Assembly (NCBI RefSeq): GCF_900239345.1
Contig: NZ_OESZ01000046.1
Location: 62,001-126,000, forward strand
Length of the DNA: 64,000 nucleotides
Source of the DNA: Tenacibaculum dicentrarchi
GTDB taxonomy: Bacteria; Bacteroidota; Bacteroidia; Flavobacteriales; Flavobacteriaceae
Direction: 5' to 3'
The translations under genes were made by a program, and so were the position numbers. The notes under the pieces are model-generated. The model did not search any database, was not told the DNA's origin, and was given only the letters and a program-made list of their open reading frames with translations. Shown piece after piece: positions 1 to 8,119 of this stretch; the stretch's first letter is position 1, and each line of letters starts with the position of its first letter.

Positions 1-135
1 AGCGTTTTTATAAACGATAACTGCCCCAACTGACGGATTTGGGCGTGCAGTTCCAATACCATTTTTAGCGAGCTGTAAACAGCGTTTTATATATTTTTCG
101 TTTTCGGTGATGTTTTTATTTTGTTGCTGTATCAA
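1..135 (-). CDS. ribD: RibD, riboflavin-specific deaminase/reductase, N-terminal fragment
   Basis: Only the first 45 codons are inside the window; the rest lies beyond base 1. The reverse strand reads ...EKYIKRCLQLAKNGIG followed by TARPNPSVGAVIV, the conserved N-terminal signature of the RibD deaminase domain. RibD deaminates and then reduces the pyrimidine intermediate of riboflavin synthesis in the cytoplasm. There is no in-frame ATG: an in-frame stop lies at 151-153 and the first plausible start is TTG at 133-135. The zinc-binding HAE and PCxxC motifs would lie outside the window. It sits 23 bases after the lipoprotein gene on the same strand, so the two are probably co-transcribed. The family call is firm; the exact start is a guess. 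Confidence 0.85.
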   Translation of the reverse strand, partial: MIQQQNKNITENEKYIKRCLQLAKNGIGTARPNPSVGAVIVYKNA

Positions 136-158
136 AATTTAATAAAAAGTTTTAAAAG

Positions 159-632
159 TTAAAAGTTGATTTTAATTTCTTCGGTTTTATCGATAGTATA
201 TATGTGAGAAAAACCTAAAACCTTGTAACATAAATTGCCTTTAAACTGCACTTTTACATTTTTATTCAATAGCGAATTTAATAAACCGCCTAAAATTCCG
301 TTTTTATTGTTTTGGAATACTTCTTTCGTTGAAATTGCTACTTTTAAAGGAATTGCAAATTCTTTACGTGCCGGTACTTTAAATTCTTCGGATGAAACAT
401 GTGCTAATTGCGTTTCGTTTATCAATACTTTAATTTTATCTGTGGATAATTTTCCGCCAATATCATTTGGATTCTTAAAAAAAGCATTGGCTTTTAATCT
501 AATAGTATCCGAAGCAACTGAAAGAACTTTAATATCATCAATTTTTAAAAACAGCGGCTTTTTTTTTATAGCACAACTTGTAATACAGAAACTACTTATT
601 ATAATACTCGTGAAAAATATAAATTTATTCAT
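159..632 (-). CDS. LEA2/WHy-like lipoprotein
   Basis: A 157-residue exported lipoprotein. The N-terminus is a hydrophobic signal ending in a lipobox (ITSC, lipidated Cys20). The mature part, with an NPNDIGGKL-type segment near residue 55 and alternating beta strands, resembles LEA type 2 / water-stress domain proteins that are common as small lipoproteins in Flavobacteriia. Their role is not well established; membrane association at the cell envelope is the safe statement. It precedes ribD on the same strand and diverges from prmC. A TAnnTTTG box on the minus strand lies 24 bases upstream of its ATG. The family assignment is by resemblance only. Confidence 0.7.
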   Translation of the reverse strand: MNKFIFFTSIIISSFCITSCAIKKKPLFLKIDDIKVLSVASDTIRLKANAFFKNPNDIGGKLSTDKIKVLINETQLAHVSSEEFKVPARKEFAIPLKVAISTKEVFQNNKNGILGGLLNSLLNKNVKVQFKGNLCYKVLGFSHIYTIDKTEEIKINF

Positions 633-656
633 TTTGATTTTCTTTTTATTATTTCA

Positions 657-664
657 CAAAAATA
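657..664 (-). promoter_or_regulatory. -7 promoter box (TAnnTTTG) of the lipoprotein-ribD unit
   Basis: On the minus strand the sequence is TATTTTTG, an exact match to the Bacteroidota -7 consensus TAnnTTTG. It ends 24 bases before the lipoprotein ATG at 632. I did not find a clear -33 TTG. Confidence 0.5.
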
Positions 665-819
665 AGTTTCTTTGCTTTAATTGAATCTGCGAAGCAGAAT
701 TTATTTTGTTTCTGATAAAGATGAGGTTTTTTTTACTCTTTGTTTATCTCTAACCAACTAACCAAGCATCTTCATTTTTAATAAGATTCTTTACTCTTTT
801 TATCCTTTAAAATAATTTA

Positions 820-1722
820 ATGAAATTACACGATTTAAAAATTGATTTTATAACGCAATTAGCTGAAATTTATCCGCAAACGGAAATTGATACTTTTTTC
901 TTTTACTTGATAGAAGAATATTTAGATTTTCAACGAATAGATGTATTGATGAAAGCTGATTTTGAAATTATCGATTCAAAACAAGTTTTATTTAACAACG
1001 CAATTCAACGGTTAAAAAAACAAGAACCGATTCAATATATTTTAGGAAATACCGAATTTTATGGATTTCCTTTTTTGGTGAATGAAAACACGTTAATTCC
1101 TCGACCAGAAACTGAAGAATTAGTCGAATGGATTTTAGAAGAAATTTCTGATATTAAAAACTCACAACACGATGAGGTTTTAAAACCCCGCAGTATTTTA
1201 GAAATTGGCACAGGAACGGGTTGCATTCCTATCAGTTTAAAAAAGCATTTAACTGATTTTGATATTTCGGCAATCGATGTTTCTAAAGAAGCTTTAAAAA
1301 TTGCCAAAGAAAACGCAAAACAAAATACTGTTGATATTAATTTTATCGCCCAAGATATTTTAAAAGCTGAAAATTTAAATTTCATTTCTTCTTCTAATTC
1401 AAGCGATATCTGTTTTGATATTATTGTTTCGAATCCGCCTTATGTTCGAGAATTGGAAAAGGCAGAAATCAAAAATAATGTGTTAGAAAACGAACCGCAT
1501 TTGGCGTTGTTTGTTTCAGATGATAATCCTCTTATCTTCTACAATAAAATTGCCGATTTAGCAAAACTACATTTAACTAAAAATGGATTGTTATTTTTTG
1601 AAATTAATCAATATTTAGCCAAAGAAACTGTAGCGATGTTAACTGAAAAAGGTTTTAATAATATCGAACTTAAAAAAGATTTTGTAGGAAACGACAGAAT
1701 GATAAAAGCAAGTCTTTTTTAA
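820..1722 (+). CDS. prmC: PrmC/HemK, release factor glutamine methyltransferase
   Basis: A 300-residue class I SAM-dependent methyltransferase that methylates the glutamine of the GGQ motif in peptide-chain release factors. The N-terminal helical domain (about residues 1-100) contains PIQYILGNTEFYG and the RPETEELVEW segment typical of HemK. The SAM loop EIGTGTGCIPISL begins near residue 127 and the catalytic NPPY motif is at residues 205-208, followed by the family's V-R-E-L. The length is normal. The ATG follows an A/T-rich leader without a Shine-Dalgarno sequence. The gene is divergent from ribD and its lipoprotein partner. I see nothing unusual in it. Confidence 0.95.
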   Translation: MKLHDLKIDFITQLAEIYPQTEIDTFFFYLIEEYLDFQRIDVLMKADFEIIDSKQVLFNNAIQRLKKQEPIQYILGNTEFYGFPFLVNENTLIPRPETEELVEWILEEISDIKNSQHDEVLKPRSILEIGTGTGCIPISLKKHLTDFDISAIDVSKEALKIAKENAKQNTVDINFIAQDILKAENLNFISSSNSSDICFDIIVSNPPYVRELEKAEIKNNVLENEPHLALFVSDDNPLIFYNKIADLAKLHLTKNGLLFFEINQYLAKETVAMLTEKGFNNIELKKDFVGNDRMIKASLF

Positions 1723-1880
1723 TTTTTAATTCGAGTCTGTCAAAAACATCAAATTAAATAAAACTGTCTGAATCGAAATCGACTGAATCTCCGTCTCGAA
1801 GTCTGTCAAGCTAAATTTATTTCAGCTTCGCATCCTGATTTGCCATAAGATTTAGCTTTTAGCTTTGATATCACATAAAA

Positions 1881-1910
1881 AAACGAGTATCTTTTTAAGG
1901 ATACTCGTTT
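1881..1910. terminator. Bidirectional terminator between prmC and the barrel-protein gene
   Basis: An 11-bp perfect stem (AAACGAGTATC paired with GATACTCGTTT) with an 8-base loop, A-rich on one side and T-rich on the other. It lies between two convergent genes and can serve both. Confidence 0.8.
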
Positions 1911-1959
1911 TAAATTTTAAATTAATTTTTTAATCTGCTTAAAAAATTAAGAAATTCTT

Positions 1960-2892
1960 TTATTTTCTTTTATTAAAAGTATAAGTAAATCCAAAGTTAA
2001 ATCCCCAAGAAGAATAAGGAACCGTTTGTGATAATTGCTTTGTCGCTAAAGGATTTTGTTGTGCTTGCGCATTTTCAACTAAAGTTAATGAATCTTCGTA
2101 AGAAATTTTATCATTAATTAAAGGTAATAATGATGCTAATTTTTGAACATCTTTATTATCCTTTAACCTTGGGTTTGTAATAATACCTTTAACTGTTGCT
2201 AATAATTGTTCTCTAGTAGGAGATTGAGCTCCTAAATTTGCTGAAAAATCACCTATTTCAGACGTATTTCTAGTAACGCTTATCCCTAAGTATTCCGCTT
2301 CTGCAAAAACAGATAAATTTTTAAGAATTTCATGCTTATAACCAATTGCACCAATAAATCCTAAAGGAAACTTACCCTTAAAATCTCTAGTAAAATCAAT
2401 CTCTAAAGGAGTTGTTGCTCCTGCTGGAGCTAATGGGTTTAATAAAGCGGTTGGTAAGGCTGTTTTAATATTTCCTACAACTTCTGTTTTTCCACCAATT
2501 TTAGTTAACACTCCTGCACGTCCGTAAAAATGCTCTGTAATGTTATATACTGTTGATAAAGACAAACCGAAAGCTCTACCTCTAGCTTTTACATCAACAT
2601 AAGGTTGTCCTGGTACCTCAACAAGCATTGCTGTTTGATCTGCGCCATGTAAATAACCTGCTGCTGCTTCAATTCCCCATTTATCATTAAAGAAATAACC
2701 TGCTCTAAGCTGTGTATGTGTTCCCTCTCCATAACTTCCGTAAGTATTCTCTACACCGCTAAGAGTTGTTTTAGTTCCCATTTTTGATTCAACTGCCTTA
2801 AAAGAGTATCCACTACTTGCTGAAACGTAAACTTGTGCACTTGCTGAAAGTGAAGCGAACATTATAATTGCTGCTGCTAAAATTTTTTTCAT
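1960..2892 (-). CDS. Outer-membrane beta-barrel protein (porin-like)
   Basis: A 310-residue exported protein. It starts with a typical signal peptide (MKKILAAAIIMFASLSASA, cleavage before Gln20). The mature chain alternates aromatic/hydrophobic and polar residues in repeated strand-turn patterns (GYFFNDKWGIEAAAGYLHG, GAIGYKHEILKNLSVFAEAEY) and ends in a strand with aromatic residues (GFNFGFTYTF), the usual signature for Bam-dependent outer-membrane insertion. This fits the OmpA-like/porin family of 8- to 12-strand barrels. A region around residues 210-275 is helical and polar and may form a long extracellular loop. Substrate and role cannot be read from the sequence. It is monocistronic and convergent with prmC. 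Confidence 0.75.
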   Translation of the reverse strand: MKKILAAAIIMFASLSASAQVYVSASSGYSFKAVESKMGTKTTLSGVENTYGSYGEGTHTQLRAGYFFNDKWGIEAAAGYLHGADQTAMLVEVPGQPYVDVKARGRAFGLSLSTVYNITEHFYGRAGVLTKIGGKTEVVGNIKTALPTALLNPLAPAGATTPLEIDFTRDFKGKFPLGFIGAIGYKHEILKNLSVFAEAEYLGISVTRNTSEIGDFSANLGAQSPTREQLLATVKGIITNPRLKDNKDVQKLASLLPLINDKISYEDSLTLVENAQAQQNPLATKQLSQTVPYSSWGFNFGFTYTFNKRK

Positions 2893-3024
2893 GTGTTTTT
2901 GTTTTTTATTTAGTTAGGGTAAAACTATAAAAAATAAAAAGGATAAATAACAATATTTATTAAAAAGATACTTATTTTTTTTATTTTAGCATCTTTTAAA
3001 CAAAAATTAAAACCTAAAAGTTTA

Positions 3025-4206
3025 TTGAATAATAACATTTTACATGAAAATGTACAGCAATTTATAAACGAAAACTTACAATCAGATATTACAAAACTGA
3101 TTTTAAAAGGTAGTCCGTTTAAAAATATAACAATACAAGAATTATCAAATCAGATAATTAGTAAACAAAAATCAAAAAACAAGCTTTCGAGTTGGTTTTT
3201 AACAAATCAGATTTATTATCCTTCTAAAATTAGTATTGAGCAAACTTCTTCTGAAAAAACAGCTAATTATAAAGCTACCTTAGTTTCAGGTAAAAACTTT
3301 ATTGATATAACTGGTGGCTTTGGTGTTGATACTTTTTATTTTTCGAAATACTTTAAGCGAGTTATTCATACTGAAATTAACGAAGAGCTTTCGAAAATAG
3401 TTGCGTATAATTATCAGAAATTAGAGGTAGAAAATATTCAAACAATTGCTAAAAATGGTCTGGATTATTTAAAAGAAACTACACAAAAATTCGATTGTAT
3501 TTATATAGACCCTTCTCGTAGAGATGATGTTAAAGGAAAGGTTTTTTTATTAAAAGATTGCTTGCCAAATGTACCTGAAAACATTGATTTTTTATTTACA
3601 AAATCTGATACTATTTTAATTAAAAATTCACCAATGCTTGATATAAAATCAACGCTAAATGAATTGAAATTTGTAAAAGAAATTCATGTTGTTGCTGTTA
3701 ATAACGAAGTAAAAGAGCTTCTTTTCTTATTAGACTTAAAATCTAATCAATCAATTGAGGTAAAGACAGTTAACTTGCTCATTAACAAAAAGAAGGAGTT
3801 TTCTTTTTTCATGAACAAGAGCTGTGAAATAACCTATAGTAATCCTTTAGATTACCTATATGAGCCTAATGGTGCCATTTTAAAATCAGGAGGATTTAAT
3901 GAAGTAGCAAAAGCATATAACATATCTAAATTGCAGCAACATTCTCATCTATATACTTCCGAAAAAATACTTGTTGATTTCCCTGGTAGAACTTTTAAAA
4001 TAATAGCTGTTTATCCTTATAATAAGAAAAAAATAAAAAAGGAATTAACAATGTTAAAGGCTAATATTACTACACGAAATTTTCCAAAAACTGTAGCGCA
4101 AATAAGAACCGAAACCAAAATTAAAGATGGTGGCGATGTGTACTTATTTTTTACAACAAATAGCAGTAATAAACGAATTGTAATTCATTGTACTAAAACA
4201 GCATAA
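3025..4206 (+). CDS. THUMP-like (PG_1098-type) SAM-dependent methyltransferase
   Basis: A 393-residue cytoplasmic protein. The middle carries a Rossmann methyltransferase fold: FIDITGGFGVDTFYFS (SAM-binding loop, near residue 90) and YIDPSRRD (motif IV position, near residue 165). The N-terminal helical part and the C-terminal part with FPGRTFKIIAVYPYN and a ferredoxin-like stretch match the Bacteroidota family with a THUMP-like domain, named for the P. gingivalis PG_1098 structure. THUMP domains bind RNA, so an RNA methyltransferase role is likely, but the target is unknown. No in-frame ATG exists near the N-terminus; the start is TTG at 3025. It stands alone upstream of fdhD. Confidence 0.8.
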   Translation: MNNNILHENVQQFINENLQSDITKLILKGSPFKNITIQELSNQIISKQKSKNKLSSWFLTNQIYYPSKISIEQTSSEKTANYKATLVSGKNFIDITGGFGVDTFYFSKYFKRVIHTEINEELSKIVAYNYQKLEVENIQTIAKNGLDYLKETTQKFDCIYIDPSRRDDVKGKVFLLKDCLPNVPENIDFLFTKSDTILIKNSPMLDIKSTLNELKFVKEIHVVAVNNEVKELLFLLDLKSNQSIEVKTVNLLINKKKEFSFFMNKSCEITYSNPLDYLYEPNGAILKSGGFNEVAKAYNISKLQQHSHLYTSEKILVDFPGRTFKIIAVYPYNKKKIKKELTMLKANITTRNFPKTVAQIRTETKIKDGGDVYLFFTTNSSNKRIVIHCTKTA

Positions 4207-4225
4207 AAAAAACCTCTTTTTTATG

Positions 4226-4234
4226 TACTTTTGC
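4226..4234 (+). promoter_or_regulatory. -7 promoter box of the fdhD operon
   Basis: TACTTTTGC matches TAnnTTTG exactly. It ends only 5 bases before the fdhD ATG at 4240, so the transcript would have almost no 5' leader. It overlaps an in-frame TTG at 4231, which argues against that codon as the start. Confidence 0.6.
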
Positions 4235-4239
4235 TTTTA

Positions 4240-5073
4240 ATGATGAAAAAAATTAGTGTTTACGAATCTATAAAAATATCAAAAAATAATGCTTTAAAAG
4301 TTGCAGATACACTTGTTGTTGAAGCAGCGCTTCAAATTAATATTAATAATGAATCATATACCGTTGTAATGAGAACTCCTGGTGATGATATAGAATTAAT
4401 TAGAGGACTTTTATACGCAGAAGATATTTACAAGAGCAAAGAGGACTTATTAATCAATACTGTTGAAATCAATACTGATGCCTCTACTATTTTAAATGTT
4501 ACAATTCCGAAGAATAAACTAAGAAATGGCTATTTAAATAAACGTACCCTTTTATCTGTTTCTTCCTGTGGTATTTGTGGAAAAAAAGAATTGAAAGACT
4601 TAAAAACTAAAGGAAAGTCGCTTTCTACTGAACATAATAATAATAATAAAGACGTTATAAATCTTAAATCATCAGTAATAAATATTACTTTTGATATGTT
4701 TTTAAAAATGACTGATTTACAATTTTTATTCAAAAAAACAGGCGGTAGTCATGCTTGCGCATTGTTTAATAATAAAAAAGAAATTCTAACGATTAAAGAA
4801 GATATTGGTAGGCACAATGCAGTTGATAAGTGCATTGGTGATTTAATTCAAAAACAACAGCTAAAGCAAGTAAGTTATATGCTTGTTAGCGGACGTGTTT
4901 CGTATGAAATTGTTTCAAAAGCTTTTTTTGCGAAAATTCGTATTATAATTGCTGTTTCTGCCTGTTCTTCTTTAGCAGTCGATTTTGCTAAAGAATTTGG
5001 TATTTGTTTAATTGGTTTTAGTCGAAATGATAAAATGACCGTTTACGCAAATCCTCAACATATAAATTTATGA
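4240..5073 (+). CDS. fdhD: FdhD, sulfurtransferase for molybdopterin oxidoreductases
   Basis: A 277-residue protein of the FdhD family, which carries sulfur from a cysteine desulfurase to the molybdenum cofactor of formate-dehydrogenase-type enzymes. Visible features are MRTPGDDIELIRGLLYAEDI, the conserved SSCGICG motif (Cys110 and Cys113, the sulfur-carrying pair), GGSHACALF, EDIGRHNAVDK and VSGRVSYEIV, all at normal family positions. I prefer ATG 4240 (or 4243) over the upstream TTG because a promoter box overlaps the TTG. The stop codon overlaps the ATG of the next gene (ATGA), so the pair is translationally coupled and the next gene's product is its likely client. No molybdopterin-biosynthesis genes are in the window. 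Confidence 0.93.
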   Translation: MMKKISVYESIKISKNNALKVADTLVVEAALQININNESYTVVMRTPGDDIELIRGLLYAEDIYKSKEDLLINTVEINTDASTILNVTIPKNKLRNGYLNKRTLLSVSSCGICGKKELKDLKTKGKSLSTEHNNNNKDVINLKSSVINITFDMFLKMTDLQFLFKKTGGSHACALFNNKKEILTIKEDIGRHNAVDKCIGDLIQKQQLKQVSYMLVSGRVSYEIVSKAFFAKIRIIIAVSACSSLAVDFAKEFGICLIGFSRNDKMTVYANPQHINL

Positions 5074-7379
5074 GTAATCAAAAACAACAAGAAAAGACTG
5101 TAAAAGCACAGCCTCCTGAAAATTTAACAGGAATAAAGCTTATTGAAATCCCTACAAAAGCCGTAGGTACAAAGGCGATAAAATCGGCATTAAGTCATGT
5201 TTTTTCTGAAACAGGGGTTGTAAAAGGGATTCAATTATTAAAAAACATGAACCAATTAGATGGTTTTGACTGTCCTGGTTGCGCATGGCCTGATCCTGAT
5301 CAAAAAAGAGCCTTTTTAGCTGAATATTGTGAAAATGGCGCCAAAGCAATTGCTGAAGAAGCTACAACAAATAGAGTTTCTCCTATGTTCTTTGCAACAC
5401 ACACAGTTCAAGAACTATCAGAATGGTCAGATTATAATATAGGAAAAAGTGGACGTATTACACATCCTATGGTTTTACGAGAAGGAAGCAATAATTACGA
5501 AGAAATTTCATGGGAAAATGCTTTTAAACTTATTGCAAATGAGCTAAATGAATTAGAAAACCCTGATGAAGCTATTTTTTATACCTCTGGAAGAACAAGT
5601 AATGAAGCGGCTTTTTTATATCAATTATTTGTTCGAAAATTCGGAACAAATAATCTGCCAGACTGTTCAAATATGTGCCATGAAAGTAGCGGAAGCGGAC
5701 TTTCTCAAACACTTGGTATAGGTAAAGGTTCAGTTACATTAGATGATTTTAAACATTCTGATTTAGTAATTGTAATTGGGCAAAACCCCGGGACAAATCA
5801 CCCAAGAATGCTTAGTGCTTTAAAACAAACAAAGGATAATGGTGGTAAAATAATGACCATAAATCCGCTTCCTGAGGTTGGTTTAATGAAATATGTAGAT
5901 CCTCAAAATCCTTTAAAATGGTTAGGTTCTGGTGATGTATTAACAGATCTATTCCTTCAAGTAAGAATAAATGGTGATGTTGCCTTGCTTAAAATCATCT
6001 TAAAGTTGATGAAAACTCAAGAAAAAGAAAAAGGTGGCGTTTTTAATCATCAATTTATAAAAGAAAAAACGCATGGTTTAGAGGAGTTTTTAATCGATTT
6101 AGATACTTATACTATTGCCGAATTATTGCCTCAAACGGGCTTATCTTTAGAAATAATTGAAGAAGCAGCTCAAATGATTATCAATAATGATAAGATAATT
6201 ATCTGTTGGGCAATGGGATTAACACAGCATAAAAATGGTGTTGATAATATTCGTGAAGTTGTAAACTTACTGCTTTTAAAAGGGAGTATCGGTAAAAAAG
6301 GCGCAGGAACTTGCCCTGTTCGAGGGCATTCGAACGTACAAGGCGACCGAACTATGGGTATTTGGGAAAAGCCAAAAGATAGCTTTTTAGATAGTCTAGA
6401 AAAAGAATTTCAATTTCAAGCACCGCGTAAACATGGGTATGATGTTGTAGCGGCTATTGAAGCAATGCATGCTAAAAAAGCAAGTGTTTTTGTAGGAATG
6501 GGAGGTAATTTTATCTCTGCAACTCCTGATACAGAATATACTGCACAAGCGTTAAGAAACTGTAATTTAACGGTTCAAATTTCTACAAAATTAAATAGAA
6601 GTCATTTAATCCATGGAAAACAAGCGTTGATTCTTCCTTGTTTAGGACGTTCTGAAAAAGACATTCAAAAAACTGGAGATCAATTTATTACCGTAGAAAA
6701 TTCCATGGGAGTTGTGCATCAGTCTAACGGGCATTTATCACCTAGTTCCGATTATTTATTAAGCGAACCTGCAATTGTTGCTGGTATAGCTAAAGCAACC
6801 TTAAAAAATACTAAAATTGATTGGGAAATACTTGTTTCAAATTACGATTTAATCCGTAATAAAATTGAAGCAACCATTCCAGGTTTTAATAATTACAACG
6901 AAAAAGTTCGTGTAAAAGGAGGTTTTTATTTACCTAACAATGCTAGAGATAACAACTACGCTCCTACTTTAACAGGGAAAGCAAACTTCTCTACAAATTT
7001 ACCTTCGGATGTTGTGTTAGAAGATAATCAATTTATGATGATGACCATTCGAACTCACGATCAATATAACACAACTATTTATGGTTTAGATGATAGATAT
7101 AGAGGTGTTTTAAATGAACGAAGAATTATTTTTATGAACCCTGAAGATATGAAATTTCAAGGATTATCAAAATTAGATAAAGTAGATTTAACAAGTCATT
7201 TTCAAGGAGAAAAAAGAAGTGCTTCGGGCTTTTTAGTAGTTCCTTATAGTATTCCAAAACAATGTACCGCTACTTATTTTCCTGAAACAAATGTATTAGT
7301 TCCGCTTAAAAGTAAAGCAAGAATTAGTCACACTCCAGCTTCTAAAACAGTGATTATTACGATACTAAAGCAAGAGTAA
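5070..7379 (+). CDS. FdhF/YdeP-family molybdopterin oxidoreductase, alpha subunit
   Basis: A 769-residue molybdopterin-dependent oxidoreductase of the YdeP type. The N-terminus has the subgroup motif GFDCPGCAW (Cys68 and Cys71) but not the four-cysteine Fe4S4 motif of true formate dehydrogenases. The Mo-ligand region reads NMCHESSGSGL; by alignment with the V-U-H of E. coli FdhF, Cys203 would ligate molybdenum in place of selenocysteine. Further family motifs are VIGQNPGTNHPRML, WAMGLTQHKNGVDNI, CPVRGHSNVQGDRTMG and the C-terminal dinucleotide-binding domain with RTHDQYNTTIYG. There is no twin-arginine signal, so it is probably cytoplasmic. It is coupled to fdhD by a 4-base overlap. The physiological substrate is unknown; in E. 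coli YdeP is linked to acid resistance, which need not apply here. Confidence 0.9.
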   Translation: MSNQKQQEKTVKAQPPENLTGIKLIEIPTKAVGTKAIKSALSHVFSETGVVKGIQLLKNMNQLDGFDCPGCAWPDPDQKRAFLAEYCENGAKAIAEEATTNRVSPMFFATHTVQELSEWSDYNIGKSGRITHPMVLREGSNNYEEISWENAFKLIANELNELENPDEAIFYTSGRTSNEAAFLYQLFVRKFGTNNLPDCSNMCHESSGSGLSQTLGIGKGSVTLDDFKHSDLVIVIGQNPGTNHPRMLSALKQTKDNGGKIMTINPLPEVGLMKYVDPQNPLKWLGSGDVLTDLFLQVRINGDVALLKIILKLMKTQEKEKGGVFNHQFIKEKTHGLEEFLIDLDTYTIAELLPQTGLSLEIIEEAAQMIINNDKIIICWAMGLTQHKNGVDNIREVVNLLLLKGSIGKKGAGTCPVRGHSNVQGDRTMGIWEKPKDSFLDSLEKEFQFQAPRKHGYDVVAAIEAMHAKKASVFVGMGGNFISATPDTEYTAQALRNCNLTVQISTKLNRSHLIHGKQALILPCLGRSEKDIQKTGDQFITVENSMGVVHQSNGHLSPSSDYLLSEPAIVAGIAKATLKNTKIDWEILVSNYDLIRNKIEATIPGFNNYNEKVRVKGGFYLPNNARDNNYAPTLTGKANFSTNLPSDVVLEDNQFMMMTIRTHDQYNTTIYGLDDRYRGVLNERRIIFMNPEDMKFQGLSKLDKVDLTSHFQGEKRSASGFLVVPYSIPKQCTATYFPETNVLVPLKSKARISHTPASKTVIITILKQE

Positions 7380-7439
7380 AAAAGAATTTTATTTTAGTCG
7401 AGAATATTTTTAATTAACCACATAAATCAATTTATAATT

Positions 7440-8084
7440 ATGCCTTTCATAGAAGAAGAAAATCTTATATTAATGCAAGAAGACTTAGATAATACTAAGT
7501 TAAAAAGAGAAAAAGCCGAGGAAGAATTAACTGAAATGAAAGAAAAACTTACTTCTTTTCAGAAAAAATCTAGAATTACAGCAATTTTATTAGGTTTACT
7601 TTTAGGGATATCATTAGGAGCTTGTTATTATTTTTACACGAGTGCTACACAGGCACCTACTTTTTCAGAAGCAGATATCGAAGCTATAAAAAGTAAGGAA
7701 AATATACGTGTTTTAGACAGTATTAATATCGCAAATATTGCAGCAATGTCTTTAGAAAATACTCAAAATGAAAGTTCAAATTCGATAATAGGCTCAGAAA
7801 ATTTAGACGAAGTTATTAGTCAAGTAAAGGATAATACAACTGGTGAAACAATCTATTCTGTTCAGGTAGGAGTCTTTTATAATAAGAAAAAATTCCCTCT
7901 ATTATCTTCTAAAACAATACCAGCAATAATCACTTCTGAAGATGATTATTTTAAATATTCATTAGGCTTATTTACTACATTAAGTGAAGCTAAAAGATTT
8001 AAAAAAGAATTGATAAAACTTGGGTTTAAAGATGCTTTTGTAGCTTCTTATATTGATGGAAAACGTCAAAAAATACACGATTAA
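7440..8084 (+). CDS. Membrane-anchored SPOR-domain protein
   Basis: A 214-residue protein with three parts. Residues 1-45 are charged and strongly helical, a likely cytoplasmic coiled coil. Residues 46-65 are one transmembrane helix (ITAILLGLLLGISLGACYYFY). The last 75 residues, from IYSVQVGVFYNKKKF to GFKDAFVASYIDGKR, form a SPOR-like fold, a domain that binds denuded peptidoglycan. It would face the periplasm. It lies 60 bases after the oxidoreductase and 35 before the next gene, all on the same strand, so it may be co-transcribed, but its function is more likely linked to the exported protein downstream than to the oxidoreductase. Confidence 0.7.
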   Translation: MPFIEEENLILMQEDLDNTKLKREKAEEELTEMKEKLTSFQKKSRITAILLGLLLGISLGACYYFYTSATQAPTFSEADIEAIKSKENIRVLDSINIANIAAMSLENTQNESSNSIIGSENLDEVISQVKDNTTGETIYSVQVGVFYNKKKFPLLSSKTIPAIITSEDDYFKYSLGLFTTLSEAKRFKKELIKLGFKDAFVASYIDGKRQKIHD

Positions 8085-8119
8085 TTAAATAGTATTACCG
8101 ACAATTAAACAATAAATTA

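Noticed and set aside
235..684. A 149-codon plus-strand frame opposite the lipoprotein gene
   Set aside because: It is the complement of a real lipoprotein gene with a signal peptide and lipobox, and its translation looks like an antisense artefact.
1729..1860. Possible further repeat element with two GTCTGTCAA strings after prmC
   Set aside because: It shares short words with the TTCGAGTG repeat (TTCGAGT, TGTCAA) but not its order or stems; the similarity is too weak to call a copy.
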